Below are positions 20,401 to 29,900 of a DNA stretch of 64,000 bases, piece after piece. How positions within the stretch are numbered: position 1 is the first letter of the stretch; every line of letters begins with the position of its first letter. The notes beneath the pieces were generated by a model that had not been told where the DNA came from, made no database searches, and saw only the letters and a program-made list of their open reading frames with translations. The DNA is from Tribonema minus (Eukaryota; Sar; Xanthophyceae; Tribonematales; Tribonemataceae). Location of the stretch: NCBI GenBank assembly GCA_017506865.1, contig JAFCMP010000024.1:620001-684000 (forward strand). The letters are read 5' to 3'. The position numbers and the translations under genes were made by a program.

Positions 20401-21505
20401 CCAACTGTGCAGTTTCAGTGGTGAGGGTGGGGAGGTGACCGATGCGGGGCCATCTTCAAGGTGAAGTTCAACACTTCAACTAGCAGTTGCAGCGAGTAGT
20501 GGCAAATGTCGAGGAGTTGACGACACGCGGCCACATGCAAGGTACCGAAGGGCAGTGTGTTGTGTGTGCTCTGAATGCGTGTGCTTACAGGCACTTGAAA
20601 AACATACTTTAGTACACTCCTTATGTTGTGCGCGCGGGGTGAGGGTGGGGGAGGTGACCCACGCGGTCCTTCCAGGGGCCACATTCAAGGTAAGCATCAT
20701 CCGACGGCCCCAGTTCGCGCTGTGTATGAAGGAGGTGATGGTGCATGGCTACCTGCAAGGTATCATAGATGTCACGTGTGTGCATTGTACGTGTGAATGT
20801 GTGTGTGCGCTGTTTACAGGCACTCACAAGCGTACAATTCTTATTACGGGCATACAATCATACATGTGTGCTTGTGCTGTTTGCGCACTTCAATTTTTGC
20901 CGTGTTAAAGGCTCTCTACGTGAATACATGCGTGCAGACTTCGGTCACAGGCAGGCACGACAACCTCACGAGCACGCTGATTGACAGCCTACAGAAAGTT
21001 TTAGACGCTGTTGGTCCGCTCGCAGTTGCAGCGCGCGAAGTGGTGTTGCCAAGCAGCACGGCTGCTTGAGACTCCGCATGCTGTCGATCCACGTCGCAGC
21101 TCGCGCAGTGCTGCCGCCAAGCAGCACGCTTTCTCTGAAACTATGATGACTCATTGGATGACTCACGCTGCAGCTGCACGCGGGCCACAAGCACGCACAA
21201 CATGCTTGCAGGTGACTTGAGCTGATTGACAGCTCTGGCATTCTGCACGCCGCTGTTCGCGCTGTAGCGCTGTTCGCACTGTAGCGCCACCCAAGCACCG
21301 CGAAGCCTCTACAGCACTCTCGACTCACGGCGCCGCTGCCTCTGCACGTGCTCTCTCTTACTGCGCAGCTTAAGACTTGTGACTCATCGTGCTGCTGCCT
21401 CTGCATGTGCTGTCTCTTACTGTGCAGCTCTACCTGGGTAGCGACCCCGTGTCGCCGCCGGCCAAGGCGGCTTTCGCGAGCGGCGTCTCGGCGATCTACT
21501 GCTGA
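14425..21505 (+). CDS. Chalcone-isomerase-fold protein (CHI-like/FAP-like)
   Basis: Exons 14425-14676, 16633-16722, 20136-20318 and 21428-21505 join in phase 0 to about 200 aa, the usual size of the CHI domain. Exon 1 has the first beta strands (SVALASVKVYALALYVEPGG). Exon 2 reads LVMSFARNVGTPKVVEAL, matching the family's LxFxRdV segment. Exon 3 has VLKNFAGMLG, RKGDVVAMGW and LAVVVRGVRVGEVADAVL. Exon 4 ends with YLGSDPVSPPAKAAF, the family's C-terminal signature. True enzymes, non-catalytic CHI-like proteins and fatty-acid-binding FAPs share this fold; I cannot assign catalysis from sequence. No plastid targeting signal was evident. A short extra exon between exons 2 and 3 is possible. The start is the first ATG before the conserved block (ACCATG context). 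Introns are 1.9, 3.4 and 1.1 kb and full of repeats. Confidence 0.87.
14677..15725 (+). repeat. Downstream echo array of CHI-fold exon 1 with CCCTAA filler (about eight copies)
   Basis: The exon end (coding RARDVGFYEELMK) plus donor recurs with ends near 14818, 14946, 15068, 15184, 15323, a very weak one near 15475, 15587 and 15713 (real end 14676). Spacing is about 112-152 bp. Good copies keep GAGCTCATGAAGG. Weaker ones read GCGCTCATGAG or TAG. Alternate units carry CCCTAA/CCCTGA runs and a CAAAGTTCAACTCTACTCGG-type string. Confidence 0.92.
14690..15420 (+). repeat. Interstitial telomere-like CCCTAA arrays inside the echo units
   Basis: Runs of CCCTAA with CCCTGA and CCTACC variants lie at about 14690-14757, 14966-14996 and 15338-15418. 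Each begins 10-25 bp after an echo donor, so they are part of the repeated unit and not independent insertions. Confidence 0.8.
15962..16060. repeat. Dispersed repeat, copy 2 (CHI-fold intron 1)
   Basis: Matches the copy at 11735-11832 (GATCGTAGAGCTC, then GGTGACA, then CCAATGACCGTGGTCGCCG). The flanks are unrelated, which supports dispersal and not tandem growth. Confidence 0.6.
16185..16545 (+). repeat. Upstream echoes of CHI-fold exon 2 (two copies)
   Basis: The acceptor with its tract and the exon start recur with exon starts near 16213 and 16453 (real start 16633). The copies read VLSCLVMSFAHDVG and VFPRCQFMSFASDLG against the real FPSYLVMSFARNVG. The intron part CATGCAATACCGC before each acceptor is copied as well, and an intronic unit with CATAGTCCAARCTGACCTGA lies at about 16335-16440. 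Confidence 0.9.
16845..17045 (+). repeat. Downstream echoes of CHI-fold exon 2
   Basis: GGTGGTGGAGGCSTCAACTTCGG plus GTTCAGGTGA at 16868-16900 copies the exon end and donor. The following CCCCAAATTTGAT/CCAGATTTGATCTGCTGCG flank is copied too (16760-16790 against 16935-16975). A weaker third relic with GCTGACTGCGGCCGTCGAGG lies at 17024-17044. Confidence 0.85.
18047..18215 (+). repeat. Two-copy tandem repeat, about 80 bp
   Basis: The segments at about 18047-18126 and 18130-18213 share CAACTACACT, AACAGGTCATCCCTRACTTG and TCTCAG, and both end GGCACATGCCCGC. Both contain TTGTCTCAG acceptor-like ends. They lie in CHI-fold intron 2. Confidence 0.75.
18276..19034. repeat. Large inverted repeat with nested palindrome in CHI-fold intron 2
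   Basis: The left arm (about 18276-18490, plus) and right arm (about 19034-18832, minus) match at roughly 80 percent. Both start at CTGCCAGT followed by a run of at least 16 C, then GTGACCCG, and both end near ACTTCATGAGAGC/ACTTCATGCGAGC. Between them, 18549-18667 is a second imperfect palindrome opened by TGCGCCCAGGTGTTGT, containing a perfect 13-base hairpin at 18584-18596/18603-18615. This looks like a terminal-inverted-repeat element or a head-to-head duplication; no transposase was seen. Confidence 0.75.
18836..19105 (-). CDS. Unassigned open frame in the right arm of the inverted repeat
   Basis: A short open frame reads CGNNVTDADYYDKHGHYIG and then NGVFYADPSKVSDV. The left arm (plus, about 18330-18420) encodes the diverged version RGNDITDAEYDEHGHYIG. 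Matching protein between the two arms suggests the unit once carried, or still carries, an exon. CCTAGCAAG followed by GTCAGC could be a donor. No family was recognised. It may be chance, since it is short and sits in a repeat. Confidence 0.25.
   Translation of the reverse strand: MSLLLRISCVLWSPSSAASRESPLPVTPPPPPVTRRFRLPSLCGNNVTDADYYDKHGHYIGNGVFYADPSKVSDVITSICTELTLSGTS
19290..19500. repeat. CTG/GCC-rich microsatellite-like stretch
   Basis: A run of CTGCTG, CTGCCG and GCTGGC triplets that is open in several frames (Leu, Ala or Cys rich). The frames are typical of a GC-rich trinucleotide tract, and no exon is supported. Confidence 0.6.
19810..20060 (+). repeat. Upstream echo of CHI-fold exon 3
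   Basis: At 19972-20055 the acceptor TTGCAG and the exon start are copied. The copy reads GVAQDVLKSFAGLLSAATRPS against the real GVAPDVLKNFAGMLGAAMGPS. The intron part CTCACAGCTGATACSRCACACC is copied before the real acceptor (20080-20105) and again near 19835-19860. Confidence 0.88.
20330..20765 (+). repeat. Downstream echoes of CHI-fold exon 3 (three to four copies)
   Basis: The exon end coding GVRVGEV...IFK plus donor recurs ending near 20386, 20462, 20690 and, weakly, 20758 (real end 20318). The copy at 20637-20690 keeps GVRVGEVTHAVLPGATFK. Several copies are followed by GTGAAATTTAACACTTCC-like intron sequence. Confidence 0.88.
21290..21427 (+). repeat. Upstream echoes of CHI-fold exon 4 acceptor
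   Basis: CTGCCTCTGCAYGTGCT followed by CTCTTACTGYGCAGCT occurs at 21332-21370 and again at the real acceptor (21390-21429). An earlier relic (GACTCACGGCGCCGCTGCC) lies just before. Confidence 0.8.
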
Positions 21506-21549
21506 GAGCTGCTGCGACGGCGGCGGCGCGCCGCGCGCTGCAGCAGTGG

Positions 21550-21712
21550 AGCGCTGCCACAGTGCACAGTGTGTGCTGAGCACTGCAACAATGCGTTGAG
21601 CGCTGCACCAGTAAGTTGAGCGCTGCGGCACCGCGCTGAGCGCTGCAACAGCAAGTTGAGCGCTGCTGCAGTGCGTTGAGCGCTGCCGCAGTGCGTTGTG
21701 CGCAAACGCGGC
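21550..21712 (+). repeat. Minisatellite just after the CHI-fold stop codon
   Basis: Seven or so units of about 20-22 bp share TTGAGCGCTGCNNCAGT. They lie immediately 3' of the stop at 21503-21505, possibly in the 3' UTR. Confidence 0.75.
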
Positions 21713-24310
21713 TCGAGGCGCACATCAGGAACACTGCGCCTGCTCCGCACGGGGACACAAAGCGGGCATCGGCGTTCTAGATGCGCAGCAAGATTGTGAA
21801 GGTCACTCAGGGGGCTGTGGCAGCGTATACGCGCCAAACAGCAGGCTCCTCCTGGGGCGCTTTATTGCATGACGTACAGCTTAATTAGTGCAGTGCGCGC
21901 TTCCATGGAGCGCTTCAGTCAAATGACGCCGTGACTAGCACCGCTGGTCTCTCATGCACTTGAAGTCGTTAAAGTACGTTGTTCTTGATCATGGCATGGT
22001 GTGTCACCGTGGCTCACATAGTATCACTGTCGGTAGGTCGATCGGCAGTGCGGCCTGTGCCTGCAACCCGGCTGACACAGTCTCTGATCCCTTGCGCTCA
22101 GATGCCGCAGTCTACACTCGCAGCCTGTTAATAGCACTGTTTCATAAGGCACTGCTGGCTCTGCCGCTACGCATCTGTGAATCAAGTTTGCCATCTGCTT
22201 CAGGCGCTATACTATAATGCCTTTCATGCCGCAGCACAGAGCAGTACCAGCAGCAGCCACACTATTCCCTTATGTAGATGGTCTGGCCTGGTGCCGGTTG
22301 ATACTTATTCTGCTTTTATCAACGGTTTAGCGACCACTTGCGCCCACTGCCGGTGCTGTAGACCGTAGATAACCCTTCTCCTTTCAGGTCGTGGCCTGTT
22401 GGAACTTTTTAATTTTAAATATGAGCGCCTTGATGAGGATGTGCATTGCGCTTTGTGTGCATGATGGGAGGTATGTTGGGTATGTGAGCAGGCGCGACCA
22501 CATCATCGTACTGCGGAGCACTGCCAACGTATTTGGCTAGAGCTGCCCGATGGCGCGTGACACGCCTCGCATTGTAATCACTTTACACTTTTCAGGCTCA
22601 GCAAGTGCGGGTGGGGGGGGGGGGGGGGGAGGGGCAATTGCCCTGGGCATCAGGAATGGGAAGTTGTGAGAACGCGTTAAGGTACAGATGGGTTATAGCT
22701 CGAAGCCGGTTTAACACACTACATTTCTTTTTGGTTTTTGTTTGCCACAATGGAAAAGGCCCACTCATATCGAAATGCGCTTGATGCAGCACCGTACTTC
22801 CGTGAGGTTAGAAGGCAGCTGTGATTGAACAAAGTTTGCACCCAATGCTGCCAATGCAGCACCTTGCGGTACCTGTATGACCAACCGTGTTGGTTTGGTA
22901 GTGCTTTTTGGGCAAATGCATTGATTTCATTGCCACTACTAAAATAGTGTGGACCATGAATTCTTACAGTACCAATTTTTGTCAAACTTCTCCAGTTTGT
23001 TTAATAGTATGATTGGTGTGTCAATACAACACATACCGTGATATGCACGGCGCTGTGTTCTCGATACAATGCATGCACGCATGTACCTGTACGACAGTGT
23101 ACCATATCGAGATGAGTGTCCAATATACACACACAAACGTGCAATATATCGAGATCAAACGAACAACGTCACGTTCAAGGTTCTCACACAATTGCTGTCC
23201 ATGGTCAACACCAGGTTCAGCTTTACAAGTAAATAGAAGTGCTTACATCGTGTTATGACGCACATGGCATAGTCCAACGGAGAGGGGACAGATGGCTGAG
23301 AACGTAGTGGTGTGTGTGTGTGTGTGTGCAACTTGGCTATGTCGCATAGAAGTTGTTGATGCGCGTTCAAACACTTTGGCACAAGATACATGTTTATAAA
23401 TCCTGGTAGCAGCTTGGACATCCGCCATCTGGGCTTTTTCGCGCCTTTGGTGAATATCCACAGGAACTACACTGATATTCGGTGCAGACTCGTGACATCA
23501 CCTGCCTGCAACATTGTGTGTGCATTCCATTACTCCCCGGACTGAAGCCCCTTTCTTTGAAGATCGAAAGTTTGACACATCTCCACAACAGACTTCACTG
23601 CAGTCTTCACTGAACATTTACTGATGAGTGTGCTCCAGACAGTAGTTATGGAAGAGGGCACATGGCTGCTGTCTCACTTGTGACAATTCTGTCGCCGTCA
23701 AGTACATGCCAAGCAACATTAAAAGTACACGCGCCCCTTGCGAAGCGAAATCAATAAAAGTACACGCGCAGCCTAGGCTGCTGCGTTGACGCAAGCTTTT
23801 CGATTGCATAGGCAACCCGGCCTCCCTTGGGCCTTTATAAATACAAGTCCATACGTACATGCCGTGGGTCAATATAGCCCTTGTGCACCTGTGCTCAAAA
23901 CATACTGTTCCGATGACACATTTGCACGTGCATGACCACAACCCGACATCTGCACCTCCTCTGCGTCCAGACAGCAGGCATAACACTATGCAAGCACGTA
24001 TGACATACAAGCGTACATCGAGCACAAGTTTAACCATCTGTTATTATGCGCAGCAATATGACAACGAAATTGACTACTTATTTCCACAACACTGACATGT
24101 AGCCCTAAGCTTTCTGCTCGTACTTCAACAATCAGTCTAAGCGCAGTTGCACTCGACTGACACCTGAAACTGTTGCCTGACTCAGCGAGGGGTGTGCCAA
24201 GAGGTACTACTCAGAACCTTTGCTTACTTCTTCAAAGCAACCACTCTGGCAGCTATTGAGCTGTTGTCGTGCGTCACTGACATCAGCAAGTGAACCCTCC
24301 TCTCCGACTT
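21713..24310. other. Gene-poor, lower-GC region
   Basis: No recognisable exon. The interval 22380-24100 is visibly more AT-rich than the gene regions. A minus-strand open frame at 23394-23588 has a CxxC...CxxC pattern (CSSCGYSPKARKSPDGGCPSC) that could be a zinc ribbon or chance. A G run lies at 22610-22630 and a GT microsatellite at 23310-23327. Confidence 0.4.
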
Positions 24311-24311
24311 G

Positions 24312-24359
24312 CTCACTCACTCACTCACTCACTCACTCACTCACTCACTCACTCACTCA
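24312..24359 (+). repeat. CTCA tetranucleotide microsatellite
   Basis: About twelve near-perfect CTCA units. They abut the stop codon of the minus-strand membrane-protein frame described next. Confidence 0.95.
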
Positions 24360-24761
24360 TATCCGATGATGACCCCCAAGAACAGCTGCCCAGACAAATG
24401 GTCTAGCATTATGGACTATGGTCGCCGCACGGTCTTTGTCGCACAGTATGCCAATCACTGGCAGGTCGACTCCCGCTTCTGTGGCTTTCACAAGGAAGTT
24501 GAGCGCCCGCACGGCTTGCCCGTATGCCGACAAGAACAGCACGCTCGACATGATGCCATACAGGCAGAGGGTTATGGCATACGGATACGCAGCGCTCTCG
24601 TAGAAGCTGCGGCTGTCTTCGCGCTTGATCAGGGTCGCCAGGGCGACTGCGATGAGCGAGTGGCTAGCGTTCAGCCACGTCATGCGTCTGTTGATGAGCG
24701 TCCTCGTGCTGAACGAGGTTGGACAGGGTCCTCTGCTTTTGCTCCGCTGCTGCAGCGTCAT
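24357..24761 (-). CDS. Putative small membrane protein, C-terminal exon (DUF202-like?)
   Basis: The minus-strand frame from about 24761 to the stop at 24357 has good codon bias. It shows one hydrophobic segment (WLNASHSLIAVALATLI) preceded by TRTLINRRM, a second (YAITLCLYGIMSSVLFLSAY), and a tail with LPVIGILCDKDRA. The NRRxxWLN lead into a first helix, plus a second helix ending in a basic ARALNFL-like exit, resembles the DUF202/VTC membrane domain, where RTxxxWL precedes helix 1. That resemblance is weak. Where the frame begins is unsettled: an ATG at 24761 or an upstream exon. Function unknown. Confidence 0.45.
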   Translation of the reverse strand: MTLQQRSKSRGPCPTSFSTRTLINRRMTWLNASHSLIAVALATLIKREDSRSFYESAAYPYAITLCLYGIMSSVLFLSAYGQAVRALNFLVKATEAGVDLPVIGILCDKDRAATIVHNARPFVWAAVLGGHHRI

Positions 24762-24992
24762 CTCGCGTGAGGAATGTCGGCCACCCAAACTCTTCCAAGT
24801 CGGCAGCCGTCTGTTTGCAGGACCAGCAGCACACGCGGATGCAGTCGATGCTGGTGAGGTGAGCGACAGTGAAGTCTCAATGCGCAGTGAACAAGCAAAC
24901 GCGGTCAACAGTTCAACTGATTGCCAAACATATGTCAAAGGTTGTGCCTCGACCTCCGAGTGCCGGCACGGAAGGTTCCGGGGAGGTAGCAA

Positions 24993-26978
24993 ACGAATAC
25001 TTCATTCGACCCAAGTACTGTGGTACAACTGTTTTGGGGGCAATGGCTGCCAGACAGGCTGTTGTAGGCAGAAAACCTGGTACCTCAGTCCTGTAGAAAG
25101 CAACAGACTTGGCTGAAGCACCGAACGGGCGCTGGTACAGGCAGCAGCAGCATGAACACTCCTCTGTAAGCCCAACCACTAGGCATCAGCCTAAGGTTCA
25201 ACATGTGAGAACAGCCTGAAGCGCCAAGTCTATGTACCACACCAAAGTTATGTAGGAATTTGGGGTCCGGTCATTGGGCCCGTTGGCGACTCCATGCTAG
25301 GGAAGGGTTTACAGACGTTGCGCGGATGCTCGTGTACACGGCAATGAAATACTCATCCTGCAGCAGGATATGCACTGTTGAGGCCAGCAATGACTTTGTT
25401 CAAACGCGCCAGCTTTGGTGCCGCGCGACCGAGTGCCGGCGACTTCATGACGTGCGGATCGGATGGATCCGCTGAATCTGAGAGCCGAGGATTGCCAAAA
25501 CGAATTGCATCAAGACACGCAGCTGTGCGGCGCGCAGCAACGTACCGCGTATTTTTTCATATCCCCGCTGGCGCCGTGGCTCTCGAGGTCGCCCGACGCG
25601 TTCTTCATGCCTCTCTTTGCTGACATGCACATAGCCGCCGTGGAATGGATATTCGTGATGTAGCAGCAATGGATACCCGACCGTGGCAATATCCGTACCG
25701 TGCTACAAAAAACTCCGTGCGCCGTGCCCCGCTTGAAGCTTGAAGTCGGCGGCCAACGGTGAGCATGAGATGCTCAGAGTCCGTGTCGGTTGTCATGGCG
25801 CATGCAATTTGCGGCGTTGTGAATGCCCCTTTCGTTTCTACTGGATCTTGCTGTATCTTAGCTCTGGACTGGCAACAATACCTTCAACTTCAACCTTCAA
25901 CTTCGCGATTATCTCGTGACGGTTGTGCCGATGCCTATCACGCAGTTGCTCTCAGAGTATACACTTCGTGCAGCTTTGACGCCAGCGGCAACGCTGTACC
26001 GCTGTGCATTTTGCAAAATAGGCACAATCAGTCTACATGGCCACCTCGGTGTGGTGTGGTTCATGTGCATCCCACAGACCGGCGCCGAGTCCGTGATAGG
26101 CATCTGCTCAACGCAATGTAGGTTTCGCACCAGTGCGCTGCGTCGACGTAGCAACGCGCGTCACGGTGCCGGTGTCGACAGCAGTTGAGGGCAGCGCGCT
26201 GAGCTATACATGAAGTCCGAAGCGCGGCCATGTGCCGGCGGACCGCGCCACCGATGAGTGGTGCTAGCAGCCAGCAGACCCTTTAAAAACACCAGCTCAT
26301 ATTGTGCCTGAATGGTATTTTTTACCATTTTATGCAATTCTTCGTTCTATTCCTGAGCTTTTGGCGAGATGCCATGATGCGCACATACTGTGACACCATG
26401 ATGCCGCTACTCCACAGGGTTATTTAGCGGGCAATCGACGCTCGCATACACAGCGAACACATACATGCAGGGGGTATTAAATGTCATCCAAGTAGTGCAG
26501 CAAGGAAGGGATTTCTGCCTACTTCACATTCGACAAGGGAGCCGAGTGCAATATGCGATGCACGTTGTTGCGCAGCGGGTGCAGCTGGCGGCAACTAACC
26601 AAGTGCAACCTGTAACAATTTACGCAGTACATCATTGCTCAAAGAACACGCGCCAAGCAGACAGCGGCACCTGCGCGAAGAACCCAGAATTCAGCCTCGC
26701 CATGTACATCCATTACCGCAGTCGCGCAAACTGACCAAACCATCACTTACAAACTGTGTACATGGCGAACACGGCGGGCCCTGGTCACCGACAGTGCGCA
26801 ACGGCAGAGTGAACTGTGTGTGAACACCTCCTCAAGGCTGCCGGAACAGGCGCCCATCGGCACTCAGAGGTGCCCCCCACGCCCTCCCCCACTACGTGAA
26901 CACAACGGGTCCTTGCGCCCCCCCTCCCCCCCCCAACCATCCTCGTCGCCCCCGCTTTCCCCCCCCCCCCCGCCATCA
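24993..26978. other. Intergenic or unassigned stretch
   Basis: Nothing firm. A plus-strand frame at 25463-25663 (with TAYFFISPLAPWLSRSPDAF) and a minus-strand frame at 24940-25110 look mildly protein-like but lack clear splice partners or a family. The ATG4 3' end lies at the right border. Confidence 0.3.
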
Positions 26979-29900
26979 CTACACAAAGACATAAGTGTCC
27001 TCGTCGTGGTCATCGCCGCCGCCGCCGCCGCAGTGGCTCCGCTCGTCGTCGTCCGCGCCGCCGCCCATGTCGTCGCACTCGTAGCTCGGCGGCGCCGCGG
27101 CGAACGCGAACGGCGCCGCTGCCGCGCCGCCCGCGCTGAGCGCTGCCACCGCGCTGCGCAGCGCCGCGACGTCGGCGCGCGACGCCAGGTAGAAGGCGAG
27201 CGCGAGCGAGGGGTCGAGACGCGTGAAGTCCATGGTCGCGGGGAACGCGCAGTGCGTGGTGGCGCAGTACGCGTCGTCGAGCGCGTCGGGGTGCGGCGCG
27301 GCGACCTGTGGTGCGCGCGGGGGCAGGGGGCGGGGGACGGGGGGGGGCGGGGGGCGCAGGGGGGCGGGGGGGCGAATTGCTGAATCTTAAGTTCTGAAGA
27401 TTCTCACTGATTTCATCATGAAGATGACACGTCTTGGGGCGTCGCGAGTGCGGCGGGCGCGGCGCAGCGGGCGGTCGCGCGCGCGCGCAGGCGCAGAGGC
27501 AGGGGGGGGGGGGGCAGATGGGGGAGGGGGTGGCGCGTGAGTGGCAGAAGCCATGGAGACGCTGCAGATGCTGCAAGGGATGTGGACAGCGGTTGCCATG
27601 TGGTTGCCCCAGCTGGCGCAGACCCGTGGCGCGAGTTGTTGTTGTCAAACGCGACTGGGCGGTGCAACTTCAACTTCTCGTCGCGGTGATCTACATTGAT
27701 GACGGATGCGCTCTACGAGGTGACTCGGTGACAAGCGATCACTGCAACGCTTGCAGGTGCTCTCATTCACCGAGTTGACGTCGTGTATCATCAAAGCCAG
27801 ATGTGCTGCCATCCCCCGTCATACACTGCCGAGTGCGCAACACAGAGGAAGCACGTCCAGTTCGCATGTATGAAGTATGCATGTATGTGGCGTGCACCAT
27901 GAACGTCAGGTGCGCGCAGCAGCAGCAGCAGGAGCAGCACAAGGCGACAAATGGCGGGCACGGTAAAGCCCGGCCCGCGCGTCGGACGTACATGAACAAC
28001 GAACCTGTGCAGCGCACGCGTACTGCGGATCGTGCCATGCTACACCAGCCCCAACTAGAGCCCTGCGCACGCACCTGCGTTGTGTGCGGGTCAAGGCACG
28101 TCAATGTCAACGCATCGCCACACCCACATGGCACCGACAGACAGACAACATGATAGAGTTCGGCTCATGCACGGCGAATGCACGCACGGCGCGGAGAGCA
28201 CGCGTTGCTGCTGAGCAGCGAGCGGTGTCGGGACTGGCGCAGCGGCGCGAACCCTAGTGAATGCGCACGCGCACCTGCGTCGTGTGCGGGTCCAGGCACG
28301 AGCAACCTCGTAAACGGTGCCGCCAAGAAGTACTCCAGCGCCACACAAGGCATGGTGCGCAGGCAACAGCGTCGTCACGCTCGACGGCCTCCCATGGAGC
28401 GCATGCGCGACGCGGACTGCGCAACCCTATGCAAACCCTACTAAATGCTATGTAGACCCCGATTGCTGATGGTGTAAACTCTAGTCAACGCCGCGCGCGC
28501 GCACCTGCGTCGTGTGCGGGTCCAGGCACTCTGGCGCGCCGCCATACAAGGCGCTGACAAGGTGGCGCATGGCGCCACTTTCTTTTCGGCCGACCCTCGT
28601 GTGCAGGGAACGCGGGCGTGAGCGCGACACATGACAGCAGACTCAAGCAATCCTACATACACCCCAACTCGTACATGGTGCTGACAAAGAGTAGCGAATG
28701 ACGTGGCTTGGCCAGCCCTCATGCGCAGAGAGCGCAGGGGCAAGCGCGACATGTGGAGGAGCACACGCGCACTGCGATTCACCCCAGCTACCGCCGCGCG
28801 CTCACCTGCGTCGTGTGCGCGTCCAGGCACGTCAACAACAATGCGTCGCCACATATGGCGCCGGCAGAGAACACGGCAGAGTTCAGCTGATGAGCGGCGA
28901 GCGCACGCGCGTTGCAGAGGGCATGCATTGCTGCCGCGGAGGGTACACATTGCGGGACTGGCGCAACATGGCGAACCCTAGTGAATGCGCGCGCGCACCT
29001 GCGTCGTGTGCGGGTCCAGGCATGTGAGCGCGTCGCCGTACATGGTGCCAACAAAGTACATGGCGTGGTTCGGCCGCCCGCCGATGAAGCCCAGGCTCTG
29101 CGGCACGCGCAGCATGTGTTGGAGCGCCGGCACGTAGTCCCTGAGGGTGACGGCGCGCGTGCAGCAGCATTCGCACGGAGTGAGCGCTGACTCATAATGC
29201 TGAAACTGATGAGGGTAAGGGTTGAAGTGGAGATGGTCACTGATCATGCAAAGCCAACATGCAGTCTTGACGGTGGCGCGGTCGCGGCGGCGGCGGTCGC
29301 ACAGGTTGGGCGTTGACTAATGAAACTGATATTTGTGAGGGTTGATGTTGAGTTGGTCACTGATCAATCTGTCCCTGGCGGCGTCGCGTAGACAGCGGCA
29401 TTCGCACAGGTTGAGCGCTGACTACTGATGATTGGCTAGGGTTAGGGTTGTAGTGAGAATGGTCACTGATCATGTGGTGCCAACACTCAGTTCCTGGCGG
29501 CGGCGGTGCGCGCGCAGCGTCGTTCGCACGGGTCAAGCGCTGACTGATAATGAGCACTGTTGGTTGAGCTGAATAACAAGAAGGACGGGCCTGAAAGAGT
29601 TAGAAGTGCGACCACGTCTTGGTAGGCACCGGCCAGCAATGACCAGGCATATGCCTGCGGCAGAAAACTACTTAGCTTGTAAGCTAGCTTGAGAACGCTC
29701 TGCAGCGCGTACAGCAGTTGTTGGAGCGCCGGAACGCAGTGCCTGGCGGCGGCGTGCGCGCAGCAGAATTTGCTGCCGGCTTTTACTCTCTGACTGCATC
29801 AGTCACAAAGTCAGTCACCCCATCTGCACTGTCGAACTTCAACGTAGCACAGGTTCATTCAGACCATGATGTCAGCGGTACTTTAACTGACCTGCATGGC

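Noticed and set aside
23394-23588. CxxC...CxxC frame as a zinc-ribbon gene
   Set aside because: No start, splice sites or codon bias; could be chance in this lower-GC stretch.
22380-26960. Lower-GC region as a mobile-element insertion
   Set aside because: No terminal repeats, transposase or polymerase motifs seen; lower GC alone is not enough.
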